In this document: positions 1 through 6,879 of the stretch, piece after piece
Numbering within the stretch: position 1 is the first letter of the stretch
Layout of the letters: every line of letters begins with the position of its first letter
Assembly (NCBI GenBank): GCA_964577115.1
Contig: CAZNXJ010000040.1
Coordinates: 1 to 38,399, forward strand
Length of the DNA: 38,399 bases
Reading direction: 5' to 3'
Source: CAZNXJ01 sp964577115
GTDB lineage: Bacteria; Planctomycetota; Planctomycetia; Pirellulales; Pirellulaceae
Notes under the pieces: model-generated
Told to the model about the DNA's origin: nothing
Databases searched by the model: none
The model's input: only the letters and a program-made list of their open reading frames with translations
Made by a program: the position numbers and the translations under genes

Positions 1-55
1 CAGTGGAGGTGGATTCAATGTGTTTCAGATCTTAGGTTTGGCGGCAAAGTCATGC

Positions 56-209
56 GCTCACCGCTGAAAGCTGACTGCTGACTGCTGAAAGCTGATAGCT
101 GACTGCTGAAAGCTGATAGCTCACCGCTGAAAGCTGACTGCTGACTGCTGAAAGCTGATAGCTGACTGCTGAAAGCTGACCGCTAAAAGCTGACCGCTGA
201 CCGCTGACT
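56..209. repeat. Heptanucleotide tandem repeat array (22 units)
   Basis: Twenty-two head-to-tail 7-bp units follow the pattern GCTGANN. The commonest are GCTGAAA, GCTGACT, GCTGATA and GCTGACC, with two GCTCACC units and one GCTAAAA. There is also a higher-order period of nine units (63 bp): bases 56-116 are repeated exactly at 119-179. Because 7 is not a multiple of 3, the array reads as the same degenerate peptide in every frame, so the leftward open frame through it is not a credible gene. It resembles the short tandemly repeated heptamers known from cyanobacteria, and similar arrays occur in other bacteria; that comparison is from memory. It lies upstream of the TPR gene that starts at 406. 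The rest of 1-405 shows nothing else I can support apart from the ribosome site of that gene. Confidence 0.95.
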
Positions 210-405
210 CGGCGGCGAGATTTTTCGAGAATCGTCGCAACAACCTGTGCGAGGATTCGAAAACATGAAGCGTCCATCAATGAACGTGTGGGCGAATTGC
301 CGGATGGGCAGCATGCGAGCAGGAGTAGCACGCCTCACGCGTCTTGAAATCGGCGTCTCTCACGAGCCAACTCGCACCTCATCCAAGTTGATCAGGAGGT
401 AATCC

Positions 406-2046
406 GTGCTGCGATTATTTCTATGGGGAATCGCCGCGTTGACGTTCCTCGGACCTGGCCTTGTGTATTGCCAGGATCGCGAACCGTTGTTCGAAGGTCT
501 GGGCGACCTGCACCGGCCAGTTTCAACATCCTCTGAGCTGGCTCAGCGGTACTTCGATCAGGGACTCTGCTTTCTCTACGCGTTCAACCATGACGAAGCG
601 ATCCGATCGTTCCGGCAGGCTGCCGAGTTGGATCCGCACTGTCCGATGGCCTGGTGGGGCATCGCGCTGGCCAATGGGCCCCATATCAATAACCCAATAA
701 TGCCACCAGAGCGTTCGCAAGCGGCCTGGGAAGCCCTCGAGCGGGCTCGCCGTGAAGCGCCTCGCGGAACCGCCGTCGAACAAGCGCTGATTCAGGCCCT
801 GGAAACCCGTTATGCCGAACAACCGCCCGAGGACCGTTCGGCATTGGACGAGGCCTACGCCAAGGCCATGAGCGAGGTCTGGCAGCAATATCCCGACGAC
901 GGCGATGTCGGAGCCTTGTACGCCGAGGCCCTTATGGACTTGCGTCCGTGGGATCTTTGGACCCAGGACAAGCGGCCGCAGCCGGGCACCGAGGCGATCG
1001 TGGAATTGTTGGAAACGGTCCTCGAAAAACACCCGCACCATCCACTCGCGCTGCACCTCTATATCCACGCGGTTGAAGCGTCGCCCGAGCCCGACCGGGC
1101 GCGTGACGAGGCGGATCGTCTCCGCGATTTGCAACCAGGGCTCGCGCACCTGGTTCACATGCCGTCGCATATTGACGTGCTGCTCGGCGACTGGGAGAAG
1201 GCGGTTGTCGCCAACGAGAAAGCCATTCGCGCGGATCAGCTGTATCGCCAGCAGCGTCCTCAGCAGGGCTTTTATGGACTCTACATGCTGCACAATCACC
1301 ACATGCTTGCCTTCGCCGCGATGATGCGCGGCGAAAGCAAGCGGGCGCTCCAGGCGATTGAATCGATGCTGGCCGAACTTCCCGAGGAATGGCTACGAGA
1401 GAACGCTGTGATTGCTGACGGCTTTGTGGCTCAGCCGCTCAAAGTCCAGATGCGTTTCGGCCTCTGGAATGAGATTCTGGGGGCCCCTGAGCCGCCCGAG
1501 TACTTCCCACTAGCACGGACACTGCACTGGTACGCCCGCGGTGTTGCCTATGCCGCGCTCGGAGAAACGAGAAAGGCGCGTGCTGAACAGCAACGGTTTC
1601 TCGAAGCACGGCAGCGTCTGCCCCAAGACGCGGCATTCGGCAACAACCTTTCGCAAGACGTCGCCGCTGTGGCTGCGAGCCTACTCGAAGGCGAAATTCT
1701 CTTTCGCGAAGGAAAAGTCGAAGAGGGACTCGCGGAACTGCGACACGCGGTCGAGCTTGAAGACAAGCTGCGCTATGACGAGCCACCGGATTGGATCCAG
1801 CCCGTCCGGCACGCGCTCGGTGCCGCCTTGCTCCAGTCCGGCCGCTACGCCGAAGCCGAACAGGTATATCGCAAGGACCTGGAAAAACACCCGAAGAATG
1901 GTTGGTCGCTGTTTGGCCTTTCGCGGAGCCTCGAACTACAGGACAAGACCGAGGAGGCTCGCGAAGCTCGCAAACAATTCGAAGAAGCGTGGAAGGACGC
2001 CGACGTGACGCTGTCGTCGTCGTGCTTCTGCTTGCCGGGAGTGTGA
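406..2046 (+). CDS. Secreted TPR-repeat protein
   Basis: This is a 546-residue protein of tetratricopeptide repeats, a scaffold fold that binds other proteins. The start is GTG at 406, supported by AGGAGG at 394-399 six bases before it. Residues 1-23 form a signal peptide (hydrophobic stretch LFLWGIAALTFLGPGLVY). A cysteine at 22 is preceded by LVY, a poor lipobox, so cleavage by signal peptidase I is more likely than lipidation. TPR-like helices begin near residue 46 (AQRYFDQGLCFLYAFNHDEA, then LDPHCPMAWWGIALA). They recur to the C-terminus, where ALLQSGRYAEAEQVYRKDLE and GLSRSLELQDKTEEAREA are clear repeat halves. The fold and the secretion are well supported. The partner and the process are unknown, because the neighbours do not form an operon with it. 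Confidence 0.85.
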   Translation: MLRLFLWGIAALTFLGPGLVYCQDREPLFEGLGDLHRPVSTSSELAQRYFDQGLCFLYAFNHDEAIRSFRQAAELDPHCPMAWWGIALANGPHINNPIMPPERSQAAWEALERARREAPRGTAVEQALIQALETRYAEQPPEDRSALDEAYAKAMSEVWQQYPDDGDVGALYAEALMDLRPWDLWTQDKRPQPGTEAIVELLETVLEKHPHHPLALHLYIHAVEASPEPDRARDEADRLRDLQPGLAHLVHMPSHIDVLLGDWEKAVVANEKAIRADQLYRQQRPQQGFYGLYMLHNHHMLAFAAMMRGESKRALQAIESMLAELPEEWLRENAVIADGFVAQPLKVQMRFGLWNEILGAPEPPEYFPLARTLHWYARGVAYAALGETRKARAEQQRFLEARQRLPQDAAFGNNLSQDVAAVAASLLEGEILFREGKVEEGLAELRHAVELEDKLRYDEPPDWIQPVRHALGAALLQSGRYAEAEQVYRKDLEKHPKNGWSLFGLSRSLELQDKTEEAREARKQFEEAWKDADVTLSSSCFCLPGV

Positions 2047-2108
2047 CGTGAAAAGAAGGATAAGAGCGGCAGGATGAAAAGGAGAGGTGAGGCCGCGTCC
2101 GGGTAGGT

Positions 2109-2177
2109 GGCAGGCGGGAAGGGTTCGGGGTCAGGATAGATTTGTCGATGAAAACATCTTGAACCCTGCCGCCTGCC
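2109..2177. terminator. Large imperfect inverted repeat between convergent genes
   Basis: GGCAGGCGG at 2109-2117 pairs with CCGCCTGCC at 2169-2177. After a small bulge, AGGGTTC at 2120-2126 pairs with GAACCCT at 2161-2167. The loop is 34 bases. It sits between the end of the TPR gene (2046) and the end of the leftward C45 gene (2187), where a bidirectional terminator would be expected. It has no T-tract, so it would not be a classical intrinsic terminator. It could equally be a dispersed palindromic repeat. Confidence 0.4.
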
Positions 2178-2186
2178 TCTGTGGCT

Positions 2187-3374
2187 CTACAGCGCAAAGT
2201 CGATGTATTCGGCCGAGCAAGCGTGGTCGAAGGCGACACGCATACGCCGCTCGGAGGGAAACAGCTGAAGGCACGCGGTCGTGGTCCAGTACGCGCCGTG
2301 CATGCAGATCGTGTTGGCGTCAGGCGTGTCCTCGGGACCATGATCGCTCATGAGCCGAGCCAGCTCGTCGCCATCCAGGGCCATGCGTTCCGCGAGCAGC
2401 GTTCGGAGCCGCGCTTCTCGGCGATCGGCCGACTCGAGTACGCGGCAGTTGCGCAGTTCCTCCGGCGCCGCGTCGCTGTACACTGCATCGCAGTCGATTT
2501 CGACCTCTTGCATGCTGCGCGTGGTATAACGATTGCTGTGAAACAACACATCTTCGTTTGCGCTGCGGCCACGCGGGCGAACGACGCGCGAGAGCGGTCC
2601 GGCAAGTTCCAGGCGAGCGATATCACCGGCGGCGTCGGCGAGCATCAAGATCGCTCCGCCACATACCGGCTGTTGCCGCAATTCTCGCAGGGCTTCGCGC
2701 ACCGTCGCGCACCGCCCCAGCACGCGGGAAATGGCCATGGAAACCGGTGGAGCCGGCGGGCCGGGCTGTGTCGTACTGGCGTAGTTGTACGTGACGCATA
2801 ACCCCGCTTCGTTTATCCCGTCGATCGTACCCCCAAGCGGCGCGAGCGTGAATTCGAGGCAGCGGTAACGGTCGTCGCCTCCGCGCAGCCGAATGATGCT
2901 GAGCGGCGCGACGAGGGGCAGATTGTCGAAATTGTGGTGGATTATCGCGTCGCCATTGCGGCTGCGACGCCCCCGCACAGCCACGGCCGAACACGCCGCC
3001 AAACCGGGTACGGGATCGGGCACGCGCACGACGAGCGGCGGCATCGCCAGCAGCGATTCGAAGGCATGAAAGAGGTAGAGCGTATCGAGCCGCACGTCGG
3101 TCGTTTCCGACATGCCATCAATGCGCGCCGCAATTTCCTCGTAGTGTTGGCGCACCGCGGGTTCCAGCAGCCCCCGCGCTCGCCACTCGGCCAAGTATCG
3201 AAACAACGGGAACGGCAACCACCACGGCTGACAAAGTCGAAACACTTCGAAGTCGGCAAGCGCTTCGGTGGCGTACCGGATTCGATCACGTACCTGTTCG
3301 CCTAACTTCGCGCCAACAGCGCGAGCATCCTCGGCGACGCACTGGATCAATGAAATGTGTTTGCCACCAGCCAC
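2187..3374 (-). CDS. C45-family autoproteolytic acyltransferase/hydrolase
   Basis: This 395-residue protein resembles the C45 Ntn hydrolases (acyl-CoA:6-aminopenicillanate acyltransferase family). Members of that family cut their own chain to expose an N-terminal cysteine and then transfer or hydrolyse acyl groups. The hallmark block is GLAACSAVAVRG near residues 124-134, with Cys128 the probable nucleophile. It is followed by GDAIIHHNFD (141-150), the strand pair typical of the fold, and by GTIDGINEAGLCVTYNYAS. Residues 1-120 are the helical pro-region (KLGEQVRDRI, LYLFHAFESLLA). The start is GTG at 3374; the next methionine is far inside, so this start is fairly safe. No signal peptide is seen, so it is probably cytoplasmic. 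The substrate cannot be told from the neighbours. The family call is good and the specific reaction is open. Confidence 0.8.
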   Translation of the reverse strand: MAGGKHISLIQCVAEDARAVGAKLGEQVRDRIRYATEALADFEVFRLCQPWWLPFPLFRYLAEWRARGLLEPAVRQHYEEIAARIDGMSETTDVRLDTLYLFHAFESLLAMPPLVVRVPDPVPGLAACSAVAVRGRRSRNGDAIIHHNFDNLPLVAPLSIIRLRGGDDRYRCLEFTLAPLGGTIDGINEAGLCVTYNYASTTQPGPPAPPVSMAISRVLGRCATVREALRELRQQPVCGGAILMLADAAGDIARLELAGPLSRVVRPRGRSANEDVLFHSNRYTTRSMQEVEIDCDAVYSDAAPEELRNCRVLESADRREARLRTLLAERMALDGDELARLMSDHGPEDTPDANTICMHGAYWTTTACLQLFPSERRMRVAFDHACSAEYIDFAL

Positions 3375-3904
3375 GGTTCATCCTCGCCCCAGGTAAGTAA
3401 TGTCCAATGGACCTACGGCACAGCAAACGGCATTCCAGCCGTTACGGCGCACCTCGACTCTCCTCCGTCCCAACTCCTTCCCCGGGCGGCGTTGCCCCAG
3501 CGGTGCCGCGCCGCTTTCACCATGTCTTGGCACCTTGTCGCTGCAATTCTATGCCTCCATGGCAATGTCCGGCCACCCTTCCGACGCCCCGCTCTCTCGA
3601 CGCGCGCCAATATAAAGCGACGGCTACCTGTCACCTCGCGTTAACAGTGAAGCCGCTCACTTTTTTCCGCTTTTCGCTGCCAACAGAGTGTCACTGGCCG
3701 ACGTTTTTGGCTTCCGAACGCACAAGGCCGCCCTATAATCCGGGCATGCGTTGACGGGACACAACTCATGGATCACCTATTCCACCCTAAATAGAGCTCG
3801 GCGCTTGTTCCACTCAAAAGTCGAGCGCGCGGGTAGTAGTTCCATGGCGAGTGTGTCACGGCGACCACGGTGGAAACATTGGCACCAATGGCAAGGAGCG
3901 AAGC
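3375..3904. other. 530-bp divergent intergenic region
   Basis: The region separates the leftward C45 gene from the rightward unknown gene at 3905. No convincing gene is present: the short frames have no ribosome site and no recognisable protein. What can be seen is a T-rich tract at 3660-3667, a perfect TATAAT at 3734-3739, and AAGGAG at 3893-3898 serving the gene at 3905. If the TATAAT is used, the mRNA would have a leader of about 155 bases. Confidence 0.5.
3712..3739 (+). promoter_or_regulatory. Possible sigma-70-type promoter for the gene at 3905
   Basis: A perfect -10 hexamer TATAAT lies at 3734-3739. At 16-bp spacing the -35 position is TTCCGA (3712-3717), which matches the consensus at only three of six bases. 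Other T-rich options such as TTGGCT at 3707-3712 are spaced too far away. The -10 stands out in this GC-rich sequence, but the -35 is weak, so the call is tentative. Confidence 0.35.
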
Positions 3905-5056
3905 ATGGACTTAGTGATTGCGCTGCGGACGCGCGAGCAGATGTGGGTTCTGCGGGGCGACGAGTATCAGGCGCTGGCGGCGCTCGTGCCGCTAGTACTG
4001 GAACCCGAAACGATGAGCGAGTTCCAAGCGGGGCTGGAACGGTTGCCGGCTGCCGCCGAGGCGTGGCGAAATCGAGCGGTTGCGGCCAGCGACCTAGGCG
4101 TGCTCGAGTCGGCAAGCTCCTGGTGTTTGATCGACCTGGCGGCTCATTGCGTATTGGCACACGATTGGGAGCTGCCCCAGTTTCCCGGCGGTTACTTCCC
4201 GGATGACGACCTGGCCTTACCGGAGAACGAGCGCCGTACTGTATGGATTCACATTCCACCGGAATGGGAATCCGGTCCGGCCGGAGCGCACTGGCAGGAG
4301 AAGCTGGAACAACGTCGTCAATCCATCGTTCCGCCGATGCGCATCGATACCCGCGCCGTACTGTTCGGTCCGCCCCTGCATGCGTTTCTTGCCAAGCGTG
4401 TGCTCGCGACCGTGCGCAAAGGCGGGCGGCCACCGGATGAAGACGCGATTTACACGAGCACCAAGGCCATTCATGTGGATTGGTTGATGACGTCGCGTGA
4501 AGATCTCGGCGGGCGCTGTCCGCGCGAAGTCCTGTTCGAAAGGCAAGACTTTCTCGATGCGGAAATTCAGCAGCGGTCTTTTCAATGGAGCATCGAACGT
4601 AAACCGCCGGACCCGCTCTCCCGCGATTCAGCCAGCTACCGCTGGGCCGGATTCACCAGCCTGGAATTCATTGTCTACTTCGACCTCGTACGCGCTCTTT
4701 TGGCACATGCCTGGACGCTGGTCGACGCCGAACCGCAGATGGATCAGGAGGAACTAGCGGCTCTATTGCCCGAGTACCAAGACCATTGGTTGACGACTCC
4801 CCAAAGCGAGCTCGATTACCACACGCCTCCCGGCGAACTGATGGAACTCGCACGCCGCCGCATGCCGATCACCGAAGAAATGCCGCTCGACGATAACTGC
4901 CCCATTTGCCAGGAGATGGCGAAGCACGGTGACACCCCGACGTTCATCGGTTACGACGGCCATCATTTATATCTCGAAGACGAGTTTGCATTTTCGCTGA
5001 GCAAAGATCGCATCGAATGGGAGGTCGGGCCGGCAAAGTGGAATGAACCGGAATAG
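3905..5056 (+). CDS. Conserved-looking protein of unknown function
   Basis: I do not recognise a named family for this 383-residue protein. The start is ATG at 3905, with AAGGAG six bases upstream. An open frame extends 54 bases further upstream, but that stretch has no ribosome site. The protein is acidic, has no signal peptide or membrane segment, and is probably cytoplasmic. Visible features are a tryptophan-rich stretch HDWELPQFPGGYFPDDDLAL near residues 85-105; a block DWLMTSREDLGGRCPREVL near 195-215, whose GGxxPxEVL core recalls C-terminal motifs in some SEC-C and antitoxin-like proteins; and a CPICQ motif near 338. A single CxxC is not enough for a zinc finger. The closest open text similarity is to planctomycete proteins of unknown function, recalled rather than searched. 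Confidence 0.8.
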   Translation: MDLVIALRTREQMWVLRGDEYQALAALVPLVLEPETMSEFQAGLERLPAAAEAWRNRAVAASDLGVLESASSWCLIDLAAHCVLAHDWELPQFPGGYFPDDDLALPENERRTVWIHIPPEWESGPAGAHWQEKLEQRRQSIVPPMRIDTRAVLFGPPLHAFLAKRVLATVRKGGRPPDEDAIYTSTKAIHVDWLMTSREDLGGRCPREVLFERQDFLDAEIQQRSFQWSIERKPPDPLSRDSASYRWAGFTSLEFIVYFDLVRALLAHAWTLVDAEPQMDQEELAALLPEYQDHWLTTPQSELDYHTPPGELMELARRRMPITEEMPLDDNCPICQEMAKHGDTPTFIGYDGHHLYLEDEFAFSLSKDRIEWEVGPAKWNEPE

Positions 5057-5331
5057 CACATCACTCAAGCGCTTACATAAGGCAGATGGAACGTTCTAAA
5101 CGTTGCGATATATCCACCGAACATATCTGCGAGCGTGCGAACTCTTGCAGCCTCGACGCGCCCAGATAATCCGCCCCGCGCGGCGTGGTGATGTCGCTGC
5201 GCCGCCACGAGGCCGCGGATCATCCTCGTGCTGTATTAAGCAAAGGCATCAAAGTATGTAATGATGGCTGTTGGAGATGTCACCCCGATGCTCTGCGGCC
5301 TTTCAACAACGGGTGGTGAAAGGAGAACGCT
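5057..5331. other. Gap with no recognised gene
   Basis: No gene of normal length is present between the unknown protein ending at 5056 and the leftward cinA-like gene ending at 5407. The last 35 bases form a hairpin that covers a good ribosome site, described separately. Upstream of it, 5150-5220 is GC-rich with several self-complementary stretches such as CCGCGCGGCG, so a structured leader or small RNA is possible. I cannot assign it to a known RNA family. Confidence 0.4.
5299..5325 (+). promoter_or_regulatory. Hairpin sequestering a ribosome site
   Basis: CCTTTCA (5299-5305) is exactly complementary to TGAAAGG (5317-5323), with an 11-base loop. The right arm contains most of the strong ribosome site AAAGGAG (5319-5325), which lies six bases before the ATG at 5332. 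When folded, the hairpin would hide that site, the usual geometry of a translational switch or thermosensor. A 7-bp stem with four A-U or U-A pairs is of moderate strength. Confidence 0.4.
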
Positions 5332-5415
5332 ATGACTGAACGCATCTTGACTCTACGAGTACGCATCTTGACTCTACGAGTCGAGCACCGGTCGATCGCC
5401 GAGCGGTTAGTCTAG
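5332..5415 (+). CDS. Possible 27-residue small protein with internal repeat
   Basis: An ATG at 5332 follows AAAGGAG at ideal spacing and opens a frame of 27 codons ending with TAG at 5413-5415. The peptide is MTERILTLRVRILTLRVEH followed by RSIAERLV. Its middle is a perfect seven-residue duplication (RILTLRV twice), created by an in-frame 21-bp tandem repeat. It would form a short amphipathic strand or helix. The last nine bases overlap the end of the leftward cinA-like gene. The support is the strong ribosome site and the in-frame duplication. Against it are the tiny size and the lack of any recognised family. It may be a leader peptide or a chance frame. Confidence 0.3.
   Translation: MTERILTLRVRILTLRVEHRSIAERLV
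5340..5381. repeat. Perfect 21-bp tandem duplication
   Basis: The 21-mer that begins ACGCATCTTGACTCTACGAG occurs at 5340-5360 and again, without change, at 5361-5381. It lies wholly inside the small frame at 5332-5415 and keeps it in frame. Two identical copies suggest a recent slippage or replication duplication. Confidence 0.95.
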
Positions 5416-6636
5416 TTCGAGCCGCAGCAGGTTGAGCGCTTGCTTGGCGGCACGGGCTTGTAGCAATTCCGGGTGACCTGCCGTACGGTGAGCTCGGCAC
5501 TGCACGCCTTCCGCCGTCGCCAGTGCAATCGGAACGTGCGATTGGCTCAGGTCACCAGCATCCGCAGGCCAAGGACCGACGACGAGCCCGTAGTCGGCGG
5601 AGAACTGCGTGCGTACCTGTTCAGCCAGCCAACGCGCCAGTGGCTCACCGTCGCTCGGCGCCATCGTCTGGTTGCTGAGCGTGCTGGCGGCGTCGGCCGA
5701 GGCGAGAAACAATCCGCCCCGGTAGGCATCGGGAGCCAGCGAACGCGCGGCGGCGAGCCATTGACCAAGCAGTCCCGCGGTACCGATCTCGGCGACAGCG
5801 AGCGTGCGATTGCGTTCGTTCAGGCGGCGCAACACCACATGCTCGAGTTCCTCTTCGCCTTCGCCGAACACCAAGCGGCCGAGCGACTCGCGAATCGTCC
5901 GCACCGTCGGCTCGATTAGCGCGTCACAGGCTTGATCGTCCGGACCTTCCGCCGCGATGCGCAAACTGATCGTGGCCTGGCTCACGGTGATGCCCACGGT
6001 TGGAATGCGCCCGCGACGAATCATGTCGGGCAGCATCTGCTCGAGATCGCTTTCACCGACACCGAAACATTTCAAGCACCGGTAGCGGATCACGCGCCGC
6101 GCGGGGAGCAGCGCTTCGATCTGCGGTCGCACGCTCTCGAACCACATCTCCTTCATTTCCGCGGGTACGCCGGGTAGCGCAAAGACGTGCGCGAGCCGGC
6201 CGCCGCTGGTCGGAATCCGAGCGGCAATGCCGGGGGCGGTGCCGTGGCGGTTCGGAATAGGCACGGTCCCTTCGGGAAACATCGCCTGCACCGTGTTCCG
6301 CTCGGGCATCGCGCGCGACCGGTAGGCGAACAGTTGACGGATGTATTCGAGCGAGGGCTCGTCGAGCCGCAGCGGTACGCCAAGCACCGCGGCCAGGGCG
6401 TCGCGCGTCAGGTCGTCGGCCGTTGGACCGAGTCCTCCCGTGGAGATAACGACGTCGACGCGCGCGGCCGCCGCGCGGAACACCTCGATATTCGCGTCCA
6501 GATCGTCGCCGACCGTCGTGTGATACAGGACGCGAATCCCGATCTCACTGAGCTGCTGGCTGAGCCATTGGCTGTTCGTGTCCAGCCTCTGGCCACTCGT
6601 CATCTCGTCGCCGATCGCCAACACTTCGGCCCGCAT
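5407..6636 (-). CDS. cinA: CinA-like protein with degenerate amidase domain
   Basis: This 409-residue protein has the two-domain layout of CinA. The N-terminal molybdopterin-binding-like (MoCF, COG1058) domain spans roughly residues 1-250 and keeps its motifs: AIGDEMTSG (7-15), DTNSQWLSQQL (19-29) and STGGLGPTADDLTRDAL (65-81). In known CinA proteins this domain is a pyrophosphatase for ADP-ribose or NAD-type substrates. The C-terminal domain (about 265-409) aligns with the PncC nicotinamide-mononucleotide amidase, but the active-site block AES-T-GG reads AEIGTAG (282-288): the catalytic serine is isoleucine 284 (codon ATC). The later YSN..K and GP.GG motifs are also missing. The start is ATG at 6636, with AGGAG (complement of 6644-6648) seven bases upstream. 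The gene is divergent from the murB-like gene. The amidase half is probably inactive. Confidence 0.85.
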   Translation of the reverse strand: MRAEVLAIGDEMTSGQRLDTNSQWLSQQLSEIGIRVLYHTTVGDDLDANIEVFRAAAARVDVVISTGGLGPTADDLTRDALAAVLGVPLRLDEPSLEYIRQLFAYRSRAMPERNTVQAMFPEGTVPIPNRHGTAPGIAARIPTSGGRLAHVFALPGVPAEMKEMWFESVRPQIEALLPARRVIRYRCLKCFGVGESDLEQMLPDMIRRGRIPTVGITVSQATISLRIAAEGPDDQACDALIEPTVRTIRESLGRLVFGEGEEELEHVVLRRLNERNRTLAVAEIGTAGLLGQWLAAARSLAPDAYRGGLFLASADAASTLSNQTMAPSDGEPLARWLAEQVRTQFSADYGLVVGPWPADAGDLSQSHVPIALATAEGVQCRAHRTAGHPELLQARAAKQALNLLRLELD

Positions 6637-6777
6637 CCATGAACTCCTGCACTAAAATTCGAATGTCCCCGCCGTGGCTGCGTTTTTGCCAAATGCTGAG
6701 CAGGGGAGGGGAGTGGTCAAGACGCAGTGGCGCCATGGTCTTTCTTCTGCTTCCGGCGCGACGCGCCCCTCCCTCAA

Positions 6778-6805
6778 TTGACACGATCCGCCGGCCTGCC
6801 ATATT
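6778..6805 (+). promoter_or_regulatory. Probable promoter of the murB-like gene
   Basis: A perfect -35 TTGACA (6778-6783) is followed after 16 bp by CATATT (6800-6805), which matches the -10 consensus at four of six positions. It points rightward into the murB-like gene, giving a leader of about 70 bases. It lies in the 243-bp gap between the divergent cinA-like and murB-like genes. Confidence 0.5.
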
Positions 6806-6879
6806 GTTAGGGCCCGAACGGAAAAAATCTTAGCGTTCTTCGCCGAACGCTAGAAGCCAAGCCGCCTTCAGCACGAAGC

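Noticed and set aside
56..209. CRISPR array
   Set aside because: Units are 7 bp with no spacers and no cas genes nearby.
50..331. A leftward open frame reading through the heptamer array (repeated LSAVSYQ-type peptide)
   Set aside because: The repeat is periodic at 7 bp, so every frame yields a similar low-complexity peptide; no ribosome site or non-repeat coding sequence supports it.
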